The notes beneath the pieces were generated by a model that did no database searches, was not told where the DNA came from, and saw only the letters and a list, made by a program, of their open reading frames with translations. 38,519 bases of DNA, from positions 1-38,519 of the forward strand of contig NZ_FLTX01000070.1 in assembly GCF_900092025.1 (NCBI RefSeq), written 5' to 3'. The position numbers were made by a program, and so were the translations under genes. This document shows, one piece after another, positions 19,351 through 28,399 of this stretch (its first letter is position 1; each line of letters opens with the position of its first letter). Source of the DNA: Xanthomonas bromi (lineage in GTDB: Bacteria; Pseudomonadota; Gammaproteobacteria; Xanthomonadales; Xanthomonadaceae).

Positions 19351-22300
19351 ATTCGGCCACTCCATCGCTGGCGGTGGCGATGCTGCCGCTGCGCTGCGTG
19401 GCCTGCGCGGTGGCTGCATGCAGCAAGCCGCTGAGCGTGGCCGCGTGCGCCGACGACAGCATCGAATGGTGATCGCTGTCCAGTACGTGCAGATGCAGGT
19501 TGCGCACGTAGGGGCGCCAAGCCTGCGGGCGGTAATCCACCCATGTCGCCTCATCGCCGCCGGAGCTCATGCGCACGCCGGCTTCGACGAACAACACGTC
19601 CTGATCCAGCGACTTGGGCCGAAAACGCCGCGCCAGCTGCAGGTGATGCTGGGTCATGCCGCCCATATCGTCCAGCAGCGTGGGGCGTTGTTCGAGCAGC
19701 TGACGCACTGCAGGCAAGTCGTTCAATGCGTAGTGCGCGCACAGCAGGCTGGCCAACTCGGCCACTGTGGTCGGCATTGGCTGGCCCGGCGCCAGATGCA
19801 GGCCCAGCGCGTGCACCGAAGCGAGTACGTTCTCCGATTCCGGCAGCGATGCGGCCTGTTCCAGGTGCGGGTAACTGTCGAGCATGGCCAGCACTTCGAC
19901 TTCTTCGCCCATCGCATGCAATTCGGCCGTGATGGCGTGCGCGATCAAGCCGCCCAGCGACCAGCCCAGCAAACGGTAAGGCCCCTTCGGCTGCACGCTG
20001 CGCAGATGCGCCAGGTAATCGTGTGCGATCGCCTCGATGCTTTCCGGACGATGCTGCGGATCCCTCAGCCCCGGCGATTGCAGCGCATACACCGGCCACT
20101 GCGGATCCAGCTGACCGAGCAAGGTGAGATACGACCAGCCCAGACCGATCACCGGGTGGATGCAGAACAGCGGCGTGGTGCCGGCCGTGCCTGCACGCAA
20201 CGGCAGCAGCACGCTCAGGGGGTCGTTGGACGTATCCGCGCTGCGTTTGATCACACCGGCCAGGCCGGCGATCGTTGGCTCATGGAACAACGTGCCCAGC
20301 GGCAGTTCCATACCGAACATCTGCGGGAAACGCGCGGCCACTTCCGCCGCACGCATCGAATCGCCGCCGAGCTCGAAGAAATTATCGTCCACACCCACCA
20401 CGTCGATGCCGAGCACTTCCTGCAGCATCGCTGCCAACTGGCGTTCGAGCGCATCGCGCGGGGCCACATGCGCGCGTTGCGGCAAGGCGCCGGGCGACGG
20501 CAATGCGCGCCGGTCCAGCTTGCCGTTGGGGGTCAGCGGCAGTGCCTGCAGCATCACCCACTGGGTAGGAATCATCGATGCTGGCAGGTGCTGCTGCAGA
20601 TGCGTGCGCAGCAGCTCGATCGATAGCGTGTCGCCATGCTTGCCCACCACATAGGCCAGCAGCTGCAAGGCGTGATCGCCATCGCTGTGACCCACCACCA
20701 CGGCCTGCTCCACCTGCGAATGCAGCAGTAGCGCGTTTTCGATTTCGGCCGGCTCCACCCGATGTCCGCGGATCTTCAGCTGCGCATCGGCGCGCCCAAT
20801 GAATTCCAGCAGGCCATCGGGGCGTTGACGCACGCGGTCGCCGGTGCGGTACATGCTGCTGCCGTCGTCGGCGAACGGGTCGGGCACGAAACGCTCGCTG
20901 GTCAGCTGGTGCTTGCCGCGATACCCCTTGGCCACACCGGCACCGCCGATGTACAGCTCGCCGATCGCACCGGTGGGCAGCGGTTGCCGCTGCGCATCCA
21001 GCACATAGACGCGCGTATTGAGCAGCGGCCGGCCGATCGGCGGTGCGGCCGCGTCGGTCAGCTGCAGCGGCATGATGGTCGACCAGATCGTGGTTTCGGT
21101 CGGCCCGTACAACTGGGTCAGGCGCCCCACCCGGCTCAGCAATTGCGTAGCCAGTTCCGGCGCCAACGCCTCTCCACCGATCAAGGCGTGGATGCGATCC
21201 AGCACCAGATCCTCATTGGCCAGCAGGATGCGCCACAGCGATGGCGTGGCCTGCACCAGGCTGATGCGTTCGTCCGCGATCAGGCGCGACAGGCTGCGCG
21301 GATCGTGGCTGATGCCGGCCGGTGCGATGACCACGCGCGCGCCCACCAGCAACGGCAGGTACAACTCCAGCCCGGCGATATCGAAGGTGATTGTGGTGAC
21401 TGCCAGCACGCGATCGCGCGGACGCAATGCCAGCTCGTGCTCCATCGCATGCAGGAAATTGAACAGGTTGCGATGGCTGATTTCCACGCCCTTGGGCGCA
21501 CCGGTGGAACCGGAGGTGTACAGCACATAGGCGGTGCCGTCGGGCGTGGCGAGCGGTGCGATCGCCTCCGGCAACACGGCCGGACGCGGATCCAGCCAGA
21601 CCATGCCGCCGAGCAGATAGCGCTCGCACAGTGCCGGCTCGCAGACCAGACCGATGGCACCGGAATCGTTGAGCATCTGGCGGTTGCGCGCGGTCGGGCT
21701 CTCCGGATCCAGCGGCAGGTACGCCGCACCGCTCCACATCACCGCCAGCAACGCCACCAACAAGTGTTCGCTACGCGGCAACGCCACCGCGATCACATCG
21801 CCAGGGCCCACGCCATCGGCCACCCATTGCGCGGCGATGCGCGAGGCAAGCTCGCACAGGGTGGCGTAATCGAGCGTGCGGTTGTCGTATTGCGCCACCA
21901 CCGCGGCAGGCATCAGTTCGGCGCGCTGTAGCATGCCGTGCAACAGCGTGGCCTGTTCCGGCAACGGCGCTGCGGTGTTGTTCCACGTGTGCAGCAAACG
22001 CCGGCGCTCGCTAACGCCGAGGATATCGACCTGGCCCAGCGCGCATTCCGGATCGGCCAACACCGCATCGGCCAGATGGGTCAGACGGCGGCAGTGTTCG
22101 GCCAGCTCTTCGCTGTCGTACAACGCCGGGTTGGCATCCAGATCGAAACGCATTGCCGCCCCATCGCCGCGTTCGTAGCAGAAGATGGTGAGGTCGTCGG
22201 CCGGGCCATTGGAAAGGTTGTGCGGCACCGCGTACGCCTCGCCGAAGCGCAAGGTGTAGTCGAAGGCTTCGATGTTCACGGCAAGACGCGCGATCTTCTG

Positions 22301-23326
22301 CTCGCCGCCGAAAATGCCCATGTCGCGACGCACATCTTCGAACCGGTATTGCTGATGCCGCAGCGCATGCTTGACCACCGAAGAGACCTGCGTGAACAAC
22401 GCATGGATCGGCTGCTGCGGCTCCATCTTCAAGCGGATGTAGACCACATTGGCCACCATCCCCGGTGTCTTGCGGTAACGCGCATTGATACGCCCGCTCA
22501 CCGGCATCGCAAATACCAGGTCGTCGGCTCCGGTGTAGCGATAGTAATAGGCCGCTACCAGCGCAATCAACATCTGCGGCAGGCTGACGGCGTAGCGCTT
22601 GCCCACCGCGCGCAGTTGCAGCATCTGGCGCGCAGAAAACTCCCACGTTCTGCGCATTGAGCCGGCCATCTGGTAAGTGCCCGGCCTTGCCAGCGTTGCA
22701 GGCGTCGGCAAATCGGCCAGTTGCTGCATCCAGTAAGCGCCATCGCGCTGATAGCGATCAGAGTCGCGATACTGCTGCTCCAGCACAACCAATTCCGTCG
22801 CACTGGCGAAGTCGGCTGCCTCCGGCTCAGCGTCGATCAGGTAGGCGTTGTAAAGCACCGCCACGCGCTGCGCCACCATGGCCGTGGTATAGCCATCCAT
22901 CACCAGGTGGCTCATGTATTGCACCCACAGGTGATGATCCTCACCAAGACGGAACAACGCACAGAACCACAGCGGTCCGTTGCGTAAATCCTCCGGCTTG
23001 CGGATCTGTTCTTCAATCCAGTGCTCGGCCGCGTTGCGCGGCGACGGGTCCTCGGCCACGTTGAAGTAAGGCATCGTGCCGGTGTACTCAGGTAGCACGC
23101 TCTGCACCGGCAGCCCGGCTTGCTCGGCGATGCACAAGCGCAAGGTGTCGAATTCGCGGGTAACCTGCACGCTGGCGCGCAAAATCACCTGCGGATCCAG
23201 CGGGCCGAATAATTCAAGCGCTTCCGACAACATCAGGGTGTTCTCGGTATAAAGCTTGTTGCCCACCCACAGGCCGCGCTGGGCACGGGTCACGGGAAAA
23301 ACAGGTGTCGAGGCGTCAGCGTGCAT
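19343..23326 (-). CDS. Single-module nonribosomal peptide synthetase (C-A-T-TE), predicted glycine-activating
   Basis: A 1327-aa EntF-like enzyme. Condensation domain about 1-440, with SHLVMDG at 139-145 (HHxxxDG with the first His changed; catalytic His140 kept). Adenylation domain about 460-945: LYTSGSTGAPKG, YGPTETT, YRTGD, and NGKLDRR with Lys936. The pocket residues (D649 I650 L653 Q692 L715 G717 L739 I747 W748 K936) spell DILQLGLIWK, which I recall as the glycine code. Carrier domain: FFELGGDSMR with Ser990. Thioesterase: GWSLGG Ser1123, Asp1150, His1286/1287. It takes one amino acid, probably joins it to an acyl or aryl donor, and releases it. ATG 23326 has AAGGA eight bases upstream; ATG 23335 is an alternative. 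No loading partner is encoded nearby. Confidence 0.93.
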   Translation of the reverse strand: MHADASTPVFPVTRAQRGLWVGNKLYTENTLMLSEALELFGPLDPQVILRASVQVTREFDTLRLCIAEQAGLPVQSVLPEYTGTMPYFNVAEDPSPRNAAEHWIEEQIRKPEDLRNGPLWFCALFRLGEDHHLWVQYMSHLVMDGYTTAMVAQRVAVLYNAYLIDAEPEAADFASATELVVLEQQYRDSDRYQRDGAYWMQQLADLPTPATLARPGTYQMAGSMRRTWEFSARQMLQLRAVGKRYAVSLPQMLIALVAAYYYRYTGADDLVFAMPVSGRINARYRKTPGMVANVVYIRLKMEPQQPIHALFTQVSSVVKHALRHQQYRFEDVRRDMGIFGGEQKIARLAVNIEAFDYTLRFGEAYAVPHNLSNGPADDLTIFCYERGDGAAMRFDLDANPALYDSEELAEHCRRLTHLADAVLADPECALGQVDILGVSERRRLLHTWNNTAAPLPEQATLLHGMLQRAELMPAAVVAQYDNRTLDYATLCELASRIAAQWVADGVGPGDVIAVALPRSEHLLVALLAVMWSGAAYLPLDPESPTARNRQMLNDSGAIGLVCEPALCERYLLGGMVWLDPRPAVLPEAIAPLATPDGTAYVLYTSGSTGAPKGVEISHRNLFNFLHAMEHELALRPRDRVLAVTTITFDIAGLELYLPLLVGARVVIAPAGISHDPRSLSRLIADERISLVQATPSLWRILLANEDLVLDRIHALIGGEALAPELATQLLSRVGRLTQLYGPTETTIWSTIMPLQLTDAAAPPIGRPLLNTRVYVLDAQRQPLPTGAIGELYIGGAGVAKGYRGKHQLTSERFVPDPFADDGSSMYRTGDRVRQRPDGLLEFIGRADAQLKIRGHRVEPAEIENALLLHSQVEQAVVVGHSDGDHALQLLAYVVGKHGDTLSIELLRTHLQQHLPASMIPTQWVMLQALPLTPNGKLDRRALPSPGALPQRAHVAPRDALERQLAAMLQEVLGIDVVGVDDNFFELGGDSMRAAEVAARFPQMFGMELPLGTLFHEPTIAGLAGVIKRSADTSNDPLSVLLPLRAGTAGTTPLFCIHPVIGLGWSYLTLLGQLDPQWPVYALQSPGLRDPQHRPESIEAIAHDYLAHLRSVQPKGPYRLLGWSLGGLIAHAITAELHAMGEEVEVLAMLDSYPHLEQAASLPESENVLASVHALGLHLAPGQPMPTTVAELASLLCAHYALNDLPAVRQLLEQRPTLLDDMGGMTQHHLQLARRFRPKSLDQDVLFVEAGVRMSSGGDEATWVDYRPQAWRPYVRNLHLHVLDSDHHSMLSSAHAATLSGLLHAATAQATQRSGSIATASDGVAEYA

Positions 23327-24236
23327 TGCATGCATCCTTGTAGTGTGGCGCGCAGTCCGTCGACGCCCTTGGACCGTCATACGGTCAATGGACGCCGAAT
23401 CAGCACTTGGCCTAAGAAAACGAGGGGTAATAAAACCGCCCACTCCCAGCAAGTGCCGGCAATACGCGGTGGAAACGCACGATAGAAGACGCACAGCAGG
23501 CTGCTCACACAACCGAACACGATGTGCAGGCAACTTAGTTGAATAACTTGTGCCCAAGCAAGTTAAACGCACACTAACTATTCGCGCAACCCCAAAACTG
23601 TGGAAAAAATCACGAAAATCACGTGATGACAAAAAAATCTTTACAAAACGGTGATTGCAACTCCTGTTCTGGGTGCATACCTCCGACCCAGTTCGGCGCT
23701 GCATCCGGCGCATGTCGGCACCACGCCACGCAGCGGACTTGTTTCGACGATACGCGCTGGTTTACATCCAAACACAAGCGCCACGATATATTTCCGGAGC
23801 AGCTTGAATAAGACCATTCCCAAATAAACGTTGCTGGAATGACGTTATTTGGCAAATCACTTTAAGAGACGGAATGCGTATTCAACGCGCCGGTCTTTAT
23901 AAGCGAGCACGATCATGGAATGGTCGTCTGACTGTCATCGACATGCAGCAACACGCACGGATGAGCTGAGTCGAACCGATTGAAGGCGTGGCTCAAGACC
24001 AATTCCGGGCAGGTTTCGTTGATCCGAGGACCCGCGTCGGCAAAAAGCGGACCAGACTGCAGCCGACCGCAAAGCACGACGGCCGGACCACGCCGTGTCG
24101 ATTTGCCGGCCTGCAGCAGCCTTACCGGCGAGGCACCTGGCCTGCTTTCAAGCGACGTCTGCGGCAGTGGCGCGCGGCAGCTGTGCCACATTCTGCCCAG
24201 CCTGCGCTGCGGCAGAGGCCGCAGCGCATTCGCAGA
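23327..24236. other. Long AT-rich intergenic region between NRPS and speA
   Basis: About 910 bases without a convincing gene. The part from about 23500 to 23900 is far less GC-rich than the rest of the window, with A-runs at 23602-23638 and a perfect palindrome ATCACGTGAT at 23618-23627. Open frames of 60-94 codons occur on both strands but have no recognisable similarity or good start signals. The half-site pairs are listed separately. Such AT-rich DNA in front of an accessory gene is typical of horizontally gained segments and of regulated promoters. Confidence 0.6.
23403..23564. promoter_or_regulatory. Candidate operator: paired ACTTG/CAAGT half-sites upstream of the NRPS
   Basis: Two inverted pairs lie in the AT-richer leader of the NRPS gene. 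Pair one: GCACTTG (23403-23409) and CAAGTGC (23450-23456), perfect 7-base arms 40 bases apart. Pair two: AACTTG (23545-23550) and CAAGTT (23559-23564), 6-base arms 8 bases apart. Both share the ACTTG core. They lie 77-238 bases before the start codon. They could bind a dimeric regulator; which one is unknown. Confidence 0.4.
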
Positions 24237-26123
24237 TCAGCCCAACGGTTCGTCGGACAGATAGGTATAACCGGTCAGGCCGGCCTCCAGCGCGTCGTGC
24301 AGTTCCTGCGCGCGCTCGGGCGGCAGTTGCGCTGCGGCGATGCGCTCGGCATAGGTCGCACGCAGCGTGTCCAGCTGATAGCCCACGTAATCCAGCATCA
24401 CATCGGTGGTGTCGCCGCGACGCTGCTGCACGATGCGATAGCCGTCCCCGTCCACCGCCACTTCCACCGCATCGGTATCGCCGAATAGGTTATGGATATC
24501 GCCCAGGATTTCCTGATAGGCACCGACCAGGAAGAAACCGATGCGATAGCTCTCACCCGCGTTCAAGCTGTGCAGCGGCAGCGAGCTGTCCAGGCTTTCG
24601 TTCTCGACGTAGGTCTTGACCATGCCGTCCGAATCGCAGGTCATGTCGGCAATGATGCCGCGCCGCTGCGGCGCCTCGTTCAGGCGCTCGATCGGCACGA
24701 TCGGAAACACCTGGTCGATCGCCCACACATCCGGGATCGATTCGAACACGCTGAAGTTGACGAAGTACTTGTCCACCAGCCGCTCGTTGAGCTCGTCCAG
24801 CATCGGGCGATGGCTCTTTTCGTCGAAGCTCAGGCGCGCCCGCACGCCATGGGCGATGGCATAGAACAGGTCGTCGATGCGCGCACGTTGGGTCAGGTCG
24901 ATCTGGCCCAGCGCGTAGGCACTCAAGCCCTCGGCATGGAAGTGCTGTGCCTCCTGGAACAGTTCCACTGCCGGGCGCACGTCGAGCTCGTCGTGGATCT
25001 CGCGCAGGTGGCGGATCGCTGCCGGTTCGTCGTCGTGCGCGTCGGGCACGCGGCCTTCCGGCGCCTGCTCCACTTCGGACACGTTGGCGATCAGCACTGC
25101 GTGGTGGGCGGTCATTGCGCGGCCGCATTCGGTAACGATGCGCGGCGGAGTCAGGCCGTGTTCTTCGCAGGCGCTGGCCAGCGGCTGCACGATGTTGCTG
25201 GCGTACGAATGCAGGCCGTAGTTGATCGAGCAATAGCTACGCGAGCGCGTGCCTTCGTAGTCGATGCCCAGACCGCCGCCGACGTCGACATGGCTGATCT
25301 TCGCGCCCAGGCGCGAGAGCTCCACGAAATAGCGCGTGGCTTCGCGCATGCCGTTGGCGATGTCGCGCACATTGGAGATCTGCGAGCCCATGTGGAAGTG
25401 CAACAGCTTCAGGCCGTCGGCATACTCGGAGTCGCGCAGCGTCTTCCACAGGTCCAGCACCTGACGCGGCGACAGCCCGAACTTGGCCTTGTCACCACCG
25501 CTGTTCTGCCACTTGCCCGCGCCCAGCGAGGCCAGCCGCATGCGCACGCCCAGACCCGGCTTGACGTCCAGCGCGCGCGCTTCATCCAGCACCAAAGTCA
25601 GCTCGGACGGCTTTTCGATGACGATGAAGGTCTGCAAGCCCAGCTTGCGCCCGATCAGCGCCAGGCGGATGTATTCGCGGTCCTTGTAGCCATTGCAGAC
25701 GATCAGCCCGCCCGGACGCGACAGCGCCAGCACCGCCATCAGCTCGGGCTTGCTGCCCGCTTCCAGGCCGAAGCCCTCGCCGCGATGGCCGGCCAGGGTG
25801 CCGGCCACGCCACGGTGCTGGTTGACCTTGATGGGATACACCGCGGTGTAGCCGCCGGCGTAGTCCCACTCCGACTGCGCCTGCGCGAACGCTGCCTGCA
25901 ACTTGCCCAGGCGCTGACCCAGGATGTCCGGGAAGCGCACCAGCAGCGGCAGTTTGGCGCCGGCCGCGCGCGCGGCGTCCACCACCTCGGGCAGCGACAC
26001 CGACGGGCCGCCGACGGTCGGGGTGACCACCACGTGGCCGGCGGCGTTCACATCGAAATACCCATCGGCCCAATGCGGGATCGAGTAGGTCTTGCGGGCT
26101 TGGTCGAGGGACCAATCGCTCAT
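24237..26123 (-). CDS. speA: Biosynthetic arginine decarboxylase
   Basis: PLP enzyme that turns arginine into agmatine, the first step of the agmatine route to putrescine and spermidine. The product is 628 aa, near the 658 aa of E. coli SpeA. The PLP lysine is in YPIKVNQHRGV (about residue 101), the phosphate site is HVDVGGGLGIDYEGT, HFHMGSQI and ECGRAMTAHHAVL are present, and the C-terminal catalytic cysteine is in DMTCDSDGMV. I chose ATG 26123 (MSDWSLDQARKTY); the frame opens at 26207 but the extension is unlike the family. It is transcribed away from speE, with 232 bases between the two starts. Confidence 0.96.
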   Translation of the reverse strand: MSDWSLDQARKTYSIPHWADGYFDVNAAGHVVVTPTVGGPSVSLPEVVDAARAAGAKLPLLVRFPDILGQRLGKLQAAFAQAQSEWDYAGGYTAVYPIKVNQHRGVAGTLAGHRGEGFGLEAGSKPELMAVLALSRPGGLIVCNGYKDREYIRLALIGRKLGLQTFIVIEKPSELTLVLDEARALDVKPGLGVRMRLASLGAGKWQNSGGDKAKFGLSPRQVLDLWKTLRDSEYADGLKLLHFHMGSQISNVRDIANGMREATRYFVELSRLGAKISHVDVGGGLGIDYEGTRSRSYCSINYGLHSYASNIVQPLASACEEHGLTPPRIVTECGRAMTAHHAVLIANVSEVEQAPEGRVPDAHDDEPAAIRHLREIHDELDVRPAVELFQEAQHFHAEGLSAYALGQIDLTQRARIDDLFYAIAHGVRARLSFDEKSHRPMLDELNERLVDKYFVNFSVFESIPDVWAIDQVFPIVPIERLNEAPQRRGIIADMTCDSDGMVKTYVENESLDSSLPLHSLNAGESYRIGFFLVGAYQEILGDIHNLFGDTDAVEVAVDGDGYRIVQQRRGDTTDVMLDYVGYQLDTLRATYAERIAAAQLPPERAQELHDALEAGLTGYTYLSDEPLG

Positions 26124-26305
26124 TTCGTTGTCTCGGCTGGGGCAAAAAGGGCGTGAAGTGTAACGCCTGGCACGCGCAGGGTCCGTTACAATCCGCGCCG
26201 ACTTCACGCCCCGCTCCTGGTCGGATCGGGGCCGAGCAAGGGTCAGCCGCTGCGCCGTTTGGCGGCACGCGGCTGCGCTCGACCCTCATCCGGCGCTACG
26301 CGTCA

Positions 26306-26326
26306 CCTTCTCCCGCCGGGAGAAGG
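26306..26326. repeat. Perfect palindrome in the speE leader
   Basis: CCTTCTCCCG, one base, CGGGAGAAGG: ten-base arms around C26316, 29 bases before the speE ATG. CTTCTCCCGCGGGAGAAG-like palindromes are, as I recall, a frequent dispersed intergenic repeat in Xanthomonas. If transcribed it would form a strong hairpin just before the AGGA ribosome site. No T-run follows directly. Confidence 0.7.
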
Positions 26327-26355
26327 ATCAGGCCCTTCTTTACTAGGATTTTTGC

Positions 26356-27213
26356 ATGAGCACCAACGACAACTGGTACATCGAACACTTCCAGCCAACC
26401 GGCTCGGCGATCGGCTTCCGCGTCAGCGGCAAGCTGGACGAGGTGCAGTCCCCGTTCCAGAAGATCGAGATCTACCAGACCACCGATTGGGGCAAGCTGA
26501 TGCTGATCGATGGCGCGGTGATGCTGACCACCCGCGACAATTTCTTCTATCACGAGATGATCAGCCACCCGGCGCTGTTCACCCATCCCGCGCCCAAGCG
26601 CGTGGTGATCATCGGCGGCGGCGACTGCGGCACGCTGCGCGAGGTGCTCAAGCACCCGGGCGTGGAAAGCGCCACCCAGTGCGACATCGACGAGCAGGTC
26701 ACGCGCATGTCGGAGAAATATTTCCCAGAGTTGTGCGATTCCAACCACGATGCGCGTGCCGAGCTGCTGTTCGACGACGGCGTGGCCTACATGGCCAACT
26801 GCTCGGCCGGTAGCGTGGACATCGTGATCGTCGACTCCACCGACCCGGTCGGCCCGGCCGAAGGCCTATTCAACAAGGCCTTCTACGAGAGCTGCTTCAA
26901 GGCGTTGAAGGACGACGGCCTGCTGGTGCAGCAGTCCGAATCGCCGCTGGCGCTGCTGGACCTGATCAACGAAATGCGCACCGAAATGGGCAAGGCCGGC
27001 TTCCAGTCGTTCAAGACCCTGCCGTTCCCGCAGCCGTGCTACCCCACCGGTTGGTGGAGCGTGACCATGGCCAGCAAGCAGCCCAAGGCCGACTTCGCCT
27101 TCCGCCAGGCCGATGCGCAGGCCAAGGGCTTCGACACGCTGTATTACACCGCCCACCAGCACACCGGCGTGCTGGTGGCGCCGCCGTTCGTGGCCAAGGC
27201 GCTGGGCGAGTAA
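26356..27213 (+). CDS. speE: Spermidine synthase (polyamine aminopropyltransferase)
   Basis: Moves an aminopropyl group from decarboxylated S-adenosylmethionine to putrescine, giving spermidine. The product is 285 aa, normal length. An N-terminal beta-domain (WYIEHFQPTGSAIGFRVSGK) is followed by a Rossmann-like fold with VVIIGGGDCGTLREVLKHP (near 90; the usual GGGDGG reads GGGDCG), QCDIDEQVTRMSEKYFPE, the catalytic region IVIVDSTDPVGPAEGLF (Asp near 158), and the late motif CYPTGWWSVTMASK. AGGA lies about ten bases before the ATG. Divergent from speA; the pair covers two steps of one pathway and may share regulation from the intergenic region. Confidence 0.96.
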   Translation: MSTNDNWYIEHFQPTGSAIGFRVSGKLDEVQSPFQKIEIYQTTDWGKLMLIDGAVMLTTRDNFFYHEMISHPALFTHPAPKRVVIIGGGDCGTLREVLKHPGVESATQCDIDEQVTRMSEKYFPELCDSNHDARAELLFDDGVAYMANCSAGSVDIVIVDSTDPVGPAEGLFNKAFYESCFKALKDDGLLVQQSESPLALLDLINEMRTEMGKAGFQSFKTLPFPQPCYPTGWWSVTMASKQPKADFAFRQADAQAKGFDTLYYTAHQHTGVLVAPPFVAKALGE

Positions 27214-27598
27214 GCGGCACGCGACACATGGTCAGCAACGGCGGACGGCGCGCGCGACATCGCGATGCTTGAATGGTCGCGGCCGATTCAAGGCGACCGC
27301 CGCGCCCGCCTGGCAGTGAGGCGCAGGCGGTTGGTAGCGGCGTTTGCATAAGACGGCCTGCGCGCCTACGCGCGCGGGCGAATGGCTCTGGCCCAACGCA
27401 TTGGGCCTGCTGCCGGGCTCACGCAACGATGCTCGAGCGTGAAGCCAATCCGCGTTCCTCGCACCGCTGGAACGGCGCTCAATCGCCGACGCAGTCATGC
27501 GATAGACACATTCATTACTTGCGACAACTGCCGTGTCCGCCCTGCGCTCTATGGCGCGGCCCGTTCAAGGCCGACCACTGCACGATGTGCTGAGTGGC
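27214..27598. other. Intergenic region after speE
   Basis: These 385 bases separate convergent genes. I see no supported gene; a 106-codon open frame at 27273-27593 has no recognisable family. A weak stem, GGTCGC with GCGACC, is found near 27274-27299, without a T-run. Confidence 0.45.
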
Positions 27599-28210
27599 CT
27601 ACAGGCGCGCCAGTACGTCGGTTTTCTTGGCGTCGAATTCGTCCTGCGTGATCAGCCCCGCATCGAGCAATTGCTTGAGCTTGCTCAACACCTGCATCGG
27701 ATCCTCAGCGGCGGTGGCAGGCGTGGCCGAAGAGGGTACCGCCGCACCTTGCGCAGCAGGTGCATGCACCACCACGCCGCCGGCCGCCGCGCGCAACTTG
27801 TCGATCTCCAGCTGCTGGCGCTTTTCGTAGGCGGATTCTTCCACCTGCTGCGCATAGGCATACACGCGCCGCGCCTGTTTCTTCGGCAGGCTGTCGACGG
27901 ATGCGTAAGCGCCTTGCGTGGTGCGGCACATGATGGTCGCCCCGAGCATCTGTTCGCTCATGTGCACATCGAGCACTTCGCGCCAGGGGAAATCGCGGAA
28001 CGTCATGCCGAGCAGTTTCGGGTAAACCACGATGAAGCGGCGGTTGGTCAGCACCACCGCGTCCGGCGACAGATTCATCACCATCTTCTTCTGCACGGCG
28101 ATGTACTCGACCTGCTCGTCGCGGGTCAGCAACTCGGTGATCTTGGGCAGGATCTTGCCCACGGCCACCGGGTCCTGCTCGTCTGTCAAAAATTGCGCCA
28201 ATGCGTCCAT
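27599..28210 (-). CDS. PH-domain and SHOCT-domain protein
   Basis: A 203-aa soluble protein. Residues about 25-125 look like a bacterial pleckstrin-homology domain: EYIAVQKKMVMNLSPDAVVLTNRRFIVVYP, then WREVLDVHMSEQMLGATIMC. After an Ala/Pro-rich linker, the last 30 residues (DPMQVLSKLKQLLDAGLITQDEFDAKKTDVLARL) are a classic SHOCT domain, a short C-terminal oligomerisation motif. The role is unknown; proteins of this layout are often linked to membranes or stress. No signal peptide. Confidence 0.87.
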   Translation of the reverse strand: MDALAQFLTDEQDPVAVGKILPKITELLTRDEQVEYIAVQKKMVMNLSPDAVVLTNRRFIVVYPKLLGMTFRDFPWREVLDVHMSEQMLGATIMCRTTQGAYASVDSLPKKQARRVYAYAQQVEESAYEKRQQLEIDKLRAAAGGVVVHAPAAQGAAVPSSATPATAAEDPMQVLSKLKQLLDAGLITQDEFDAKKTDVLARL

Positions 28211-28356
28211 CTTCCCTCGCCAACGGCTGAATCATGGTTTGCCGCGACACTACAACAATCCGCATGGATGGCTGTGCAATGCCGATGACCATCTGCGGTG
28301 CGGCGTCGAACAGGATTGCTGACTGCAGAGTCGCTTTTGAACTGCATCTGGGCCGG

Positions 28357-28381
28357 AAGGGCGGTGCTGCCGCCCGCCCTT
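28357..28381 (-). terminator. Hairpin after the outer-membrane protein gene
   Basis: AAGGGCGG (28357-28364) and CCGCCCTT (28374-28381) form an 8-pair stem with a 9-base loop, 19 bases after the stop of the barrel gene on the minus strand. No T-run follows, so termination or 3'-end protection is only a guess. Confidence 0.35.
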
Positions 28382-28399
28382 GTTGGCCGTCGACCCGCA

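Noticed and set aside
23623..23855. Small frames of 60-78 codons in the AT-rich region before the NRPS
   Set aside because: Overlapping on both strands, no similarity, no convincing ribosome site.
24040..24072. Possible speA terminator (GCGG stem followed by TTTTT on the minus strand)
   Set aside because: Stem of only four to five pairs with a long loop, 165 bases after the stop; too weak to list.
23988..24488. 166-codon plus-strand frame near the end of speA
   Set aside because: Half of it is antisense to speA and the rest lacks similarity or a good start.
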